Assembly (NCBI GenBank): GCA_947628755.1
Contig: CANRBC010000004.1
Coordinates: 84,880-124,124, forward strand
Source: an uncultured Clostridia bacterium
Lineage (GTDB): Bacteria; Bacillota; Clostridia; Lachnospirales; CAG-274
Length of the DNA stretch: 39,245 nucleotides
Reading direction: 5' to 3'
Shown here: positions 24,763-32,510 of the stretch, in pieces
Position numbering within the stretch: the stretch's first letter is position 1
Layout of the letters: each line of letters starts with the position of its first letter
Program-made: the position numbers and the translations under genes
Notes under the pieces: generated by a model
Told to the model about the DNA's origin: nothing
Seen by the model: the letters and a program-made list of their open reading frames with translations, nothing else
Database searches by the model: none

Positions 24763-25926
24763 ATGAGGCTTCCTTACAATGTGGAATATATACTTGAAAA
24801 ACTGAACAGCGCAGGCTTTGAAGCCTTTATAGTGGGAGGCTGTGTAAGAGACCATATTATGGGCATAGAGCCTCACGACTATGATATTACCACCTCCGCC
24901 TTGCCAAAGCAGGTAAAGGAAATATTTCCCCATACCGTAGACACAGGCATAAAGCACGGCACAGTTACTGTAATACTGAACAAGACTACCTACGAGGTGA
25001 CTACTTACAGAATAGACGGAGAGTATAAAGACAACAGGCATCCTGAGGAGGTCATATTTACAGACAAGCTGACGGGAGATTTGTCAAGAAGAGACTTTAC
25101 AGTAAACGCCATAGCCTATAATCACATTACGGGCTTTGTGGATAAATTCCAAGGCATAGAGGATATAAACAACAGAATAATAAGAGGTGTAGGCGACCCC
25201 GACAAGCGATTTAAGGAGGACGCTCTCAGAATGATGAGAGCAGTTCGCTTTTCTGCCCGACTGGACTTTGAAATAGAAAAAAATACCCTTGACGCCATAA
25301 AGAAAAATGCCAAACTTATTAAAAACATAAGCGCAGAAAGAATAAGGGAGGAGCTTTTTAAGCTCATATTGTCCTCTCATAACGAAAGGCTTGAAATACT
25401 TAAGCAATCCAAAGTGGCGCAGTATGTACTGCCCGAACTGTACAGCATAAGCTGCGATTACAAGAGATTGAATACTCTCAGTCCCAGCATTGCTTTAAGG
25501 CTTGCATATATATTTGCGCAAATAGGCGAAAAAAACGTAAAGGATATGCTTATTCGTCTTAAAAGCGACGGCAGGACGATTTCGCTTACATCTCTTCTCG
25601 TTAAAAATGCAGGCATAAGGGCAGAGGACGAATATTCCATGAGAAGGCTCATAAGCATAGCGGAGGAAAGCTCTCCCCTTCTCATCGAGCTTATATGCGC
25701 CCTTTCCGAAGAGGATAACGACAAAATGACTGCTCTTTACAACAGCGTAAAAAAAGATTGCTGTTCCCTTAAATCTCTGGCAGTAAAGGGCAGCGATATT
25801 ACCGCCCTTGGTATAAAGGGCAAGGCTGTAGGGAATATTCTGGACAAGGCACTTGACTATGTGCTGAAATACCCCGAAAAGAACAATAGAAACGAGCTTA
25901 TGGAATATGTAAAGGAGATAGTGTAA
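24763..25926 (+). CDS. cca: CCA tRNA nucleotidyltransferase
   Basis: A 387-residue class II nucleotidyltransferase that adds or repairs the 3' CCA of tRNAs without a template. The head has VGGCVRDHIMG (residues 20-30) and the catalytic DYD motif (PHDYDITTSALP); the neck has GDLSRRDFTVNAIAY, FKEDALRMMRAVRFSARLDF and ERIREELFKLILS, the ATP/CTP-selecting region. It lacks an HD phosphohydrolase domain, as is usual in Firmicutes. Both tRNA genes at 35.6 kb lack an encoded CCA, which makes this enzyme essential for them. The probable promoter is TTGTTT/TAAAAT at about 24703-24731. Its stop codon overlaps the start of the SDR gene (TAATG). Confidence 0.95.
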   Translation: MRLPYNVEYILEKLNSAGFEAFIVGGCVRDHIMGIEPHDYDITTSALPKQVKEIFPHTVDTGIKHGTVTVILNKTTYEVTTYRIDGEYKDNRHPEEVIFTDKLTGDLSRRDFTVNAIAYNHITGFVDKFQGIEDINNRIIRGVGDPDKRFKEDALRMMRAVRFSARLDFEIEKNTLDAIKKNAKLIKNISAERIREELFKLILSSHNERLEILKQSKVAQYVLPELYSISCDYKRLNTLSPSIALRLAYIFAQIGEKNVKDMLIRLKSDGRTISLTSLLVKNAGIRAEDEYSMRRLISIAEESSPLLIELICALSEEDNDKMTALYNSVKKDCCSLKSLAVKGSDITALGIKGKAVGNILDKALDYVLKYPEKNNRNELMEYVKEIV

Positions 25927-26672
25927 TGGCAAAAGCGCTTGTAACCGGAGGCAGCGGCGGCATAGGTCTTGAAATAGCAAAGGTTCTTTCCGAAAGAGGC
26001 TACGAGGTCTGTATCGTTTCAAGAAACGAGGAAAGGCTCAGAAAGGCTGCGGAAAGCATAGCAAACTGCAGCTTTATAGCTATGGATCTCAGCAGCGGAA
26101 AAAACTGTATAGAGCTTTACAAAAGAGTAAGAAATATAGATGTGCTTGTAAACAACGCAGGCTTCGGCGCATGGGGATATTTTGTAAGCTCCGAGCTTAA
26201 AAACGAGCTGAATATGATAGATTTGGACGTAAAGGCTCTTCATATTCTTACAAAGCTATATCTCAGAGATTTTGTGATAAAAGACAAGGGCTATATTTTA
26301 AACGTGGCTTCTCTCGCCGCCTTTGGCTCAGGTCCTCTTATGGCGGCGTATTATGCGGCAAAGTCCTATGTATATAAGCTGACTACCGCCATAAACGAGG
26401 AGCTGAGAATAAGAAAAAGCAATGTCAAAATATCCGTGCTATGTCCCGGACCTGTGGACACAGGCTTTAATGCAAGAGCAGGAGTGAAATTCAGCATAAA
26501 GCCCCTTTCGGATAAATATGTGGCAAGCTACGCCGTGGATAAGCTCTTTAAGGGCAGTATGACCATAATTCCGGGCAAGACCGCCAAAATAACGGCGCTT
26601 CTCTCACATATCGCTCCCGAAAGGCTTATGCTCAGAGTATGCTATTTAATACAGAAAAACAAGGGAAAATAA
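25926..26672 (+). CDS. Short-chain dehydrogenase/reductase
   Basis: A 248-residue classical SDR. The Rossmann nucleotide site is TGGSGGIGLEIA (residues 7-18), NNAG is in VLVNNAGFGAWG, the catalytic Ser lies in NVASLAAF, and the YxxxK dyad is YYAAKSYVYKL. After the active site, CPGPVDTGF is typical. An Arg in VSRNEERL after the second strand favours NADP(H). The C-terminus has a hydrophobic/basic helix. This resembles the DltE/YqjQ-like SDR subgroup, but the substrate is unknown. Translation is coupled to cca by a one-base overlap. Confidence 0.92.
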   Translation: MAKALVTGGSGGIGLEIAKVLSERGYEVCIVSRNEERLRKAAESIANCSFIAMDLSSGKNCIELYKRVRNIDVLVNNAGFGAWGYFVSSELKNELNMIDLDVKALHILTKLYLRDFVIKDKGYILNVASLAAFGSGPLMAAYYAAKSYVYKLTTAINEELRIRKSNVKISVLCPGPVDTGFNARAGVKFSIKPLSDKYVASYAVDKLFKGSMTIIPGKTAKITALLSHIAPERLMLRVCYLIQKNKGK

Positions 26673-26677
26673 CACAA

Positions 26678-26721
26678 GGGGCGGAGTAGCCTTGGCTCAG
26701 CTGCTCCGCCCTCGTTTTTTT
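26678..26721 (+). terminator. Terminator of the cca-SDR operon
   Basis: GGGCGGAGTAGC (26679-26690) pairs with GCTGCTCCGCCC (26700-26711) with one wobble, followed by a T7 run at 26715-26721. Confidence 0.9.
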
Positions 26722-26761
26722 GTTTTTTCCATTACATTTATGTTACATACAAATACAATAC

Positions 26762-26790
26762 TTGATAAATTTGTATATTTTGGTTATAAT
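26762..26790 (+). promoter_or_regulatory. walRK promoter
   Basis: TTGATA (26762-26767) and TATAAT (26785-26790) with a 17-base spacer, 42 bases before the response-regulator ATG. Confidence 0.75.
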
Positions 26791-26832
26791 TTATTTATAT
26801 AGGTTTTATAAATTGACAGGGAGGTGTTTTTT

Positions 26833-27519
26833 ATGGCAAAGGTACTTGTAGTAGACGATGAAAGCAGTATTGTAAATATAATATCCTATAATCTTAAAAA
26901 GGAAGGCTATGAGGTCATTACCGCAGAAGACGGGGAAGCGGGGCTTGAGCTTGCGCTCAGCGAAAATCCCGACCTTATACTACTGGATATTATGATGCCT
27001 AAAATAGATGGATACGAGGTATGCCGCAAAATAAGGGAAAAGAGCAATGTGCCTATTATAATGCTTACGGCAAGAGCCGACGAGGTGGACAAGGTCATAG
27101 GTCTTGAAATGGGCGCAGACGACTATGTAACAAAGCCCTTTGGCAACAGAGAGCTTATAGCCAGGGTAAAGGCTCATCTGAGGAGAAGCGCGGCAAAGGA
27201 TATGCCCGATAACAAGGGCAATATACAGACCTTTGGCGATATGACTATTGATTTTGACAGATATGAGGTTACAAAGAGAGGCGAGGTCATTAACCTTACA
27301 TTAAGGGAATTTGAACTTCTGACCTTCCTTGCAACTCAGAAAACACAGATATTCAACAGAGAGACCCTGCTCGAAAAGGTATGGGGCTACGAATATTTCG
27401 GCGATGTAAGAGCCGTTGATGTGACTATAAGACGATTAAGAGAAAAGATAGAAGACGACCCCGGTAAGCCAAGGTATATTATTACCAAGAGAGGTATAGG
27501 CTATTATTTCAGTTCATAA
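26833..27519 (+). CDS. walR: WalR-type response regulator (OmpR/PhoB family)
   Basis: A 228-residue response regulator. The receiver domain (1-120) has the acidic pocket VVDDE, phospho-acceptor Asp52 (LLDIMMPK), Thr in MLTARAD and Lys in YVTKPF. The winged-helix output domain (about 130-228) has [41 protein letters not shown] and RGIGYYF, very close to WalR (YycF), the regulator of cell-wall metabolism in Gram-positive bacteria. The ATG at 26833 follows GGGAGGTG; a GTG nine bases earlier falls inside that site. It is paired with the kinase gene 11 bases downstream. PhoP-like identity is the alternative; walH/walI homologues are absent downstream, so the name is by domain similarity. Confidence 0.85.
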   Translation: MAKVLVVDDESSIVNIISYNLKKEGYEVITAEDGEAGLELALSENPDLILLDIMMPKIDGYEVCRKIREKSNVPIIMLTARADEVDKVIGLEMGADDYVTKPFGNRELIARVKAHLRRSAAKDMPDNKGNIQTFGDMTIDFDRYEVTKRGEVINLTLREFELLTFLATQKTQIFNRETLLEKVWGYEYFGDVRAVDVTIRRLREKIEDDPGKPRYIITKRGIGYYFSS

Positions 27520-27530
27520 GGTGATATTTT

Positions 27531-29297
27531 ATGAAAAGTATTCGTTGGAAGCTGGTATTTCTGTATCTTTCACTTGTTTTTATTGTAATGATACTTACGG
27601 GCACCGTAATAATTACAAGCACCGAAAACCGAGAGAAAAGCAAGGCTTCGGAGGAGTTAAGACAGTACGCGATATATATAGAAGAGCAGGTCGTTGACCA
27701 GTATGACAGCAGATATTTTCAGGACAGTATAGTAAATCTGCCCTTTATAAGCTCATCTCAGAGGACTGTAAGCGGTCATATACTGGACTCCCAGGGCAAG
27801 ACCATAGCCAGCTCTTCCTCTGCCGATACCGACGAGCTTCGCAATTTTACCGATTCTGCCGTAATATCTGCTCTCAACGGTAAGGAGAGCTTTACCGATG
27901 ATATAAGGGTGACCGACGCAAACGGTCAGACATACGGCGTTATGGGATACGCTTACCCCTGTAAGGACGAAAACGGCAGCGTGCAGTATGTTGCCTATGT
28001 GCAGATGAGTTCAGAAGCAATAGATTCAACTGTGGCTCAGACAATAAGAAGCATACTTGTGGCTTCCGTACTGGCTCTTATATTTACCGCCATGATAGGC
28101 TTTATATTTGCCAATACCATAACCGCCCCCATAGCCGTTCTTACCAAAAAGGCGGATATGATGGCAAAGGGACGTCTTGAGCAGAGGGCAGTCGTAAGGA
28201 GCAACGACGAAATCGGTCAGCTGACGCGCAGCTTCAACACCATGGCAAGAGAGCTTAAAAAGAGCCTCGGCGAGGTAGTGGATCAGAGAAACAAGCTGGA
28301 AATAGTGCTTCACAATATGACAGACGGTATACTTGCCTTTGACGAAAGAGGTAATCTTATACATATAAATAAGTCCTCTTATGAAATGCTGGATATAAAT
28401 GATGTAAGCATATCTCTCAAATGGCTTCTTAAAAAGTTGAAATTAGACGTATCCGATATAAGACCCAATTCCATAACAGATCTTGTGCTGGACGAAAACG
28501 GAAAGTATATATCCGTAGCTCTTATACCCTACGCCATAAAAAGCAAGGCAAACGGCATAATAGTAGTTCTTCACGATATTACAAAGCAATCTCAGCTCAA
28601 CAATATGCGTCAGGAATTCGTTGCCAACGTAAGCCACGAAATAGGCACTCCTCTTACTACAATAAAAGGCTATGCGGAGCTGCTTTTGGACGGCGCCATA
28701 GACGATAAATCCGTCGCTATGGATTTCTTAAGGGAAATAAACGTAGCTGCCGACAGAATGAAGCTGTTAAGAGACGACCTTCTGGATCTTTCCCGCTTCG
28801 ATACCAAGGTAAACAAGCTCAACCGAAAGGACGCAGACCTTGTGGAAATAGTAAAGGGCTGCTGCCGTCAGAATATAATAGTTGCCGAAAACAAGAATCA
28901 GACCATAGAATTTACTCCGCCGGATAAGGAAATGCTCATATTCGCCGATGTTGGCAGAATAAATCAGGTCATAACCAACATTATGTCAAACGCTATGAAA
29001 TACAGCGGCGAGGGCGCAGTCATAAAAATATCCATAAAGGAGAAAAAGACTACCTATCATCTTGAGATTTCGGACAACGGCATAGGTATGCCGAAGGAGG
29101 CTCTTGGCAGGATATTCGAGAGATTTTACAGAGTTGACAAGGCAAGGAGCAGAGCTATGGGAGGAAACGGTCTGGGACTTGCCATAGCCAAGGAGATAAT
29201 GGACGCTCACGGCGGAAGAATAGAAGCATACAGCGAGCTGGGAGTAGGCACAACAATGGTGCTTATTTTCCCTAAATCCGTAAATGACAATAATTGA
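27531..29297 (+). CDS. walK: WalK-type sensor histidine kinase
   Basis: A 588-residue membrane kinase. One helix lies at residues 8-29, an extracellular sensor of about 140 residues follows, the second helix is at about 175-198, then HAMP (ANTITAPIAVLTKKADMMAKG), a PAS domain (about 250-350), HisKA with phospho-acceptor His369 in VANVSHEIGTPLTTIKGYAELL, and HATPase_c with N-box NIMSNAMKYS, G1 DNGIGMP, and G2 GGNGLGLAIAKEIMDAHGG. It should phosphorylate the adjacent regulator in response to cell-wall state. The H-box reads HEIGTPL where most WalK proteins have HELRTPL. A terminator follows. Confidence 0.88.
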   Translation: MKSIRWKLVFLYLSLVFIVMILTGTVIITSTENREKSKASEELRQYAIYIEEQVVDQYDSRYFQDSIVNLPFISSSQRTVSGHILDSQGKTIASSSSADTDELRNFTDSAVISALNGKESFTDDIRVTDANGQTYGVMGYAYPCKDENGSVQYVAYVQMSSEAIDSTVAQTIRSILVASVLALIFTAMIGFIFANTITAPIAVLTKKADMMAKGRLEQRAVVRSNDEIGQLTRSFNTMARELKKSLGEVVDQRNKLEIVLHNMTDGILAFDERGNLIHINKSSYEMLDINDVSISLKWLLKKLKLDVSDIRPNSITDLVLDENGKYISVALIPYAIKSKANGIIVVLHDITKQSQLNNMRQEFVANVSHEIGTPLTTIKGYAELLLDGAIDDKSVAMDFLREINVAADRMKLLRDDLLDLSRFDTKVNKLNRKDADLVEIVKGCCRQNIIVAENKNQTIEFTPPDKEMLIFADVGRINQVITNIMSNAMKYSGEGAVIKISIKEKKTTYHLEISDNGIGMPKEALGRIFERFYRVDKARSRAMGGNGLGLAIAKEIMDAHGGRIEAYSELGVGTTMVLIFPKSVNDNN

Positions 29298-29307
29298 CAT
29301 AATATAA

Positions 29308-29345
29308 GGGACTGCAGTATTCAAAGGCAGTCCCTGTATTATTTT
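29308..29345 (+). terminator. walRK terminator
   Basis: GGGACTGC (29308-29315) pairs perfectly with GCAGTCCC (29327-29334), followed by TGTATTATTTT. Confidence 0.8.
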
Positions 29346-29407
29346 GATGGAGATATATAGTAATTTTCAGGGACTGTTGTGGGGAATTTTTTGTTTAGAC
29401 GAGTATC

Positions 29408-29607
29408 GACCCTTCAGTCAGCGCAGTTCAAAGTCTTATTATTCCAAATCCTTTGGCTGCGCTGACAGCTCCCCTTCTCGTAAGGGGAGCCTTAGGTATA
29501 CGCCCTTCAACTTTTCCTTATAATGTTGAAAAAATCAGCATTTCTCACTTTCTCAAAAAATGTGAAGCGCCTATACGAAAGCCTCCCCTTCAGAGAAGGG
29601 GAGGTGC
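29408..29607. repeat. Mosaic of palindromic repeat units, left part of an 860-base gene-free region
   Basis: Successive hairpins are visible: GTCAGCGCAG (29417-29426) with CTGCGCTGAC (29457-29466); GCTCCCCTT with AAGGGGAGC (29468-29490); TTCAAC with GTTGAA around 29507-29531; and CCTCCCCTTC with GAAGGGGAGG (29582-29604). The last, with its flanks (29581-29607), is repeated base for base at 29850-29876 on the other side of the 236-bp element. Short open frames here consist of repeat sequence and lack ribosome sites, so I do not call genes. Confidence 0.65.
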
Positions 29608-29610
29608 AGA

Positions 29611-29846
29611 CTGTCGAAAAAACAATATTATGGCAGAAAATACGAATTAAAATAAAGAACAGCTTGCAAAAAAGCGTCGCAGACTTTAATCCGCAAGGCG
29701 AGCTTTGCCCGCCTGAGGACAGGAACTTTTCTGTAATTTAGGCATTTATGCCTAAATTGCGGAAAACACGGCTGGTTCCTACCGCAGATAACTGAAAGAA
29801 ATGCCAATAAGCATTTCTTTCAAGCGTGTCGATTTTATCGACACGC
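29611..29846 (+). repeat. 236-bp structured repeat, copy A
   Basis: The inverted partner of 35770-36003. The two share a 66-base identical stretch (around 29714-29779) and a further identical stretch covering AGATAACTGAAAG through the GCATTTCTTTC hairpin. In order the hairpins are: AGGCGAGC/GCCCGCCT (29696-29714); a 19-base-pair stem from TTTTCTGTAATTTAGGCAT to ATGCCTAAATTGCGGAAAA; GAAAGAAATGC/GCATTTCTTTC; and GCGTGTCGAT/ATCGACACGC (29824-29846). The ends carry short TGTCGA inverted repeats. It is flanked by the identical 27-base palindrome on both sides. There is no credible coding frame. Confidence 0.8.
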
Positions 29847-29849
29847 TGA

Positions 29850-30003
29850 GCCTCCCCTTCAGAGAAGGGGAGGTGCCCGCCCAATCATTTCATTTGGGCA
29901 TAAATAACCTTGAGTTGGCGGGCGGTAGGGTCGAATCTACTCACCTAAACAAAAATCCACCCCTAAATCAAATAAATCTATCGTATTATAACCTTTTTGC
30001 AAG
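29850..30003 (+). repeat. Structured intergenic repeat (GGGGAG family), copy 2
   Basis: Homologous to 3373-3520: CCTCCCCTTC/GAAGGGGAGG hairpin, long-range stem GCCCGCC (29875-29881) with GGCGGGC (29917-29923), GGTAGGGTCGA, AAACAAAAATCC.CCCTAAATCAAATAAA, then only the left arm of the terminator-type hairpin (TCTATCGTATTATAACC). From 30004 to 30158 I see A/T-rich sequence and the ribosome site of the next gene, nothing else. Confidence 0.7.
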
Positions 30004-30158
30004 CAGTTCTTTATATTAATTCGTATCTGCTGTCAGAATATTGTTTTTACAACAGCTTGATTTTTTTCTTTTTATACAAAACTTAAAATAAATGTTGAAA
30101 TTTAATGTAAATTGCATTAAAATAAAATTGGTCATGTATTATTATGGAGGTGTCTTGT

Positions 30159-31151
30159 ATGAAGGTTCTTTTAACAGGCTGTGGATTTATAGGCAGAAGC
30201 ATAGTGTACGCTCTTGCCGACAACGGTATCGAGACCGTAGTTCTTGACAGCGTTAAGGGTACGGAGAATTTGAGTCTTCCTTTGTGCAGCTTTTACAGAT
30301 GCGATATTACAGACCTTGAAAGCGTAAGCAGGATACTTGACAAGCACAGTGATATTGAAACGGTGATACATTCCGCTATGGTATCCGCCGTTGCCAATTC
30401 CGTAAAGGAGCCTTACGAGTTCTATTTGCAAAACGTATCCGGAGCGCTTTCTTTCGTAAGCCTTTTAAAGGACAGGGGCATAAAGAAAATAATATTTGCC
30501 AGCTCCGCTTCGGTATACGACGACGTACCCGGCTTTATGGTAACAGAGCGTTCTCCCATGAAGCCCAGAAGTCCTTTCGGACGCTCCAAGTATATATTTG
30601 AAATGATGCTCAGAGATTTCTGCAACGCTTACGATATGAAGTGCATAGCATTGAGGAATTTCAACCCCATAGGCATCGACCATTATTACGGCACGAGAGA
30701 AAACCAGCTCCCCTTAAGGACCGGCTCAAATATACTTGAGAAAATAATAAAGGTCTATACGGGCGAGGAAAAAGCCTTTATAATAAACGGCGACGACTGG
30801 GAAACCCGTGACGGCACTTGCATAAGGGATTATATACACATTACAGACCTTGCCATGGCTAATGTAAAGGCGCTTATTAATTTTGACTCCGCCTTTAAGA
30901 AGGCAGGTCCTGAATATACCAATTATTTAAGTCTTAATATAGGCAGCGGTATAGACGTTACCGTAAAGGAATTTTTAATAGCCTTCCGAAATATTGCGGG
31001 AGAGAAAATAGCTACAACAGTGGGACCAAGAAGAATAGGAGATATAGGCGGCAGCTACGCCAATATACAGCTTGCGGAAAAAACCATTGACTGGAAGCCT
31101 CAGTTCAGAGTGGAGGATGCAATAATAGACAGGCTTTCCATTGTTGAGTAA
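30159..31151 (+). CDS. NAD-dependent epimerase/dehydratase-like protein lacking the catalytic tyrosine
   Basis: A 330-residue extended SDR of the sugar-nucleotide epimerase type. The Rossmann motif is TGCGFIGRSI (residues 6-15); the Ser region is FASSASVYDDV; the usual P-Y-G-x-S-K site reads SPFGRSK, so the catalytic tyrosine is phenylalanine (codon TTC). The C-terminal substrate lobe has RNFNPIG, RDGTCIRDYIHITDLAMA and LNIGSG, as in UDP-glucose 4-epimerases. Loss of the tyrosine would cripple the usual hydride chemistry, so this may be a binding protein, use other chemistry, or be degraded. The ATG at 30159 has GGAGGTG upstream. It heads a tight operon with five further genes for surface-glycan modification. 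Confidence 0.85.
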   Translation: MKVLLTGCGFIGRSIVYALADNGIETVVLDSVKGTENLSLPLCSFYRCDITDLESVSRILDKHSDIETVIHSAMVSAVANSVKEPYEFYLQNVSGALSFVSLLKDRGIKKIIFASSASVYDDVPGFMVTERSPMKPRSPFGRSKYIFEMMLRDFCNAYDMKCIALRNFNPIGIDHYYGTRENQLPLRTGSNILEKIIKVYTGEEKAFIINGDDWETRDGTCIRDYIHITDLAMANVKALINFDSAFKKAGPEYTNYLSLNIGSGIDVTVKEFLIAFRNIAGEKIATTVGPRRIGDIGGSYANIQLAEKTIDWKPQFRVEDAIIDRLSIVE

Positions 31152-31167
31152 GGATTGAAGGGGTACT

Positions 31168-31995
31168 ATGAATAAAAGAGCTAACAGAGTTTACTGGCTT
31201 TTGCTTATAATGATATTGATAATGGGCGTATGTATAATGGCAGACGATAAAAGGGGCAATACGCCAAAGGATACTGCCGATACCACAGAAACGACTACAC
31301 AAGCCGTTTCCGAAGTGTCTGAAGCGTATACAGAGGCAACCAGCTCCGACGAGACCGTAGAAACCTCCACGGTAGACGAGGCTATGCTCGAAAGCTATTA
31401 TAAAAATACCGTATTTACAGGCGACAGCATTATGTCGGGCTTTGCCACATTTGTGCAGAATACCTCAGACAATGCGCCTATATGGCTTAAGCAATGTACC
31501 TTTATTACGGCGGTAAGCTGGGGCATAGATGACGCTCTTAAGGGCACAGGTCCTATGTACAGCGGAAAGGCACAGGATATAGCCGTATCATTGAGCAGCA
31601 TAAAGCCTGCAAAGGTATTTATCAATCTGGGAATAAATGAAATGAACGGTCTTGGCTCTCCGGGCTATTCCGTGGAAAAGCTCAACGGCAAGTACGGCGA
31701 GCTTATAGCTCATATAAAGTCAGCCGTTCCCGAATCAAAGATATATATTATGAGCGTTACTCCCTGTACGGCAGCCAAGGAAACAAATATGTTCAACAAC
31801 GAAACAATAAGGAAATTCAATAAATCCGTAGAGGAAAAGGCAGAGGAATGGGGCGTCACCTATCTGGACTTTTCGGCAGAATTCGGTGAGGCGCTTGCTC
31901 CCGAGTATGCAAGAGACGGTATACACCATCAGCCAAAGGCGTTTAAGGAAATATGGATACCTTATCTTGAAAAAATCGCCGCTGAAAATATATAA
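31168..31995 (+). CDS. Membrane-anchored SGNH/GDSL hydrolase
   Basis: A 275-residue exported protein: N-terminal membrane anchor or uncut signal (residues 9-25), Thr/Glu-rich stalk (about 32-72), then an SGNH hydrolase domain. Block I is FTGDSIMSGF (nucleophile Ser), block III is NLGINEM, and block V has DGIHHQPKAF with the catalytic Asp and His. SGNH enzymes of this kind add or remove acetyl or other acyl groups on extracellular glycans. It lies 16 bases after the epimerase-like gene and upstream of an MBOAT/DHHW pair, so transfer or removal of acyl groups on a surface polymer is the likely task. Confidence 0.88.
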   Translation: MNKRANRVYWLLLIMILIMGVCIMADDKRGNTPKDTADTTETTTQAVSEVSEAYTEATSSDETVETSTVDEAMLESYYKNTVFTGDSIMSGFATFVQNTSDNAPIWLKQCTFITAVSWGIDDALKGTGPMYSGKAQDIAVSLSSIKPAKVFINLGINEMNGLGSPGYSVEKLNGKYGELIAHIKSAVPESKIYIMSVTPCTAAKETNMFNNETIRKFNKSVEEKAEEWGVTYLDFSAEFGEALAPEYARDGIHHQPKAFKEIWIPYLEKIAAENI

Positions 31996-32031
31996 GGTAT
32001 ATGCCTTTTAAAAAAGCAAAGGAGAATTTAT

Positions 32032-32496
32032 ATGAAAAAAATAATCGCTGTTATTGCCCTTATTATATTTGCCACAGGCTGCGGCAATAATATTGACGAA
32101 AGCAAAATAGAGAGCTTTGACGTAAACGCCGTATATGACACCGTTTCTTCAATAACGGACGGTGAGCTTGTCACTCTTGACGACACATATATTTCCAATT
32201 ACTACGGCATAGACACCGCCGACCTTGACGGCTATGTATTTGCCCAGAGCGAAGACCCAAACTCCGCCGAGTCCGTTATTATGTTCAAGTGTGAAGACGA
32301 TGCCAAGAGGGAACAGTATGTTACGGCTGTTGAAAATGCCATAAAGCAGAAGGCTACCGAGCTTACAAATTATAATCAGCCTGAACAGGCTCAGCTGGCT
32401 AAAGACAGCAAAATACAGGAAAAGGGCTCTCTTGTATATGTAGTGATTTCCTTCGCATCAGAGGATATACTCACCACAATAGAAGCCAATTTATAA
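32032..32496 (+). CDS. DUF4358 lipoprotein
   Basis: A 154-residue lipoprotein. The signal peptide ends in ATGC (Cys17 lipidated). The mature part matches DUF4358, a small Clostridia family of unknown function (LDDTYISNYYGIDTADLDGYVFAQS, FKCEDDAKREQYVTAVENAIKQK). AAAGGAG precedes the ATG. It sits between the SGNH hydrolase and MBOAT genes. Genomic association with MBOAT/DHHW sets suggests an accessory part of the acylation machinery on the outer membrane face; this is inference. Confidence 0.82.
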   Translation: MKKIIAVIALIIFATGCGNNIDESKIESFDVNAVYDTVSSITDGELVTLDDTYISNYYGIDTADLDGYVFAQSEDPNSAESVIMFKCEDDAKREQYVTAVENAIKQKATELTNYNQPEQAQLAKDSKIQEKGSLVYVVISFASEDILTTIEANL

Positions 32497-32510
32497 TTAC
32501 GGAGGCTTAA

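Noticed and set aside
29453..30019. Short plus-strand open frames in the gap after walK
   Set aside because: They run through palindromic repeat units, have no ribosome sites, and their translated sequences (SLPFREGEV) come from the GGGGAG repeat itself.
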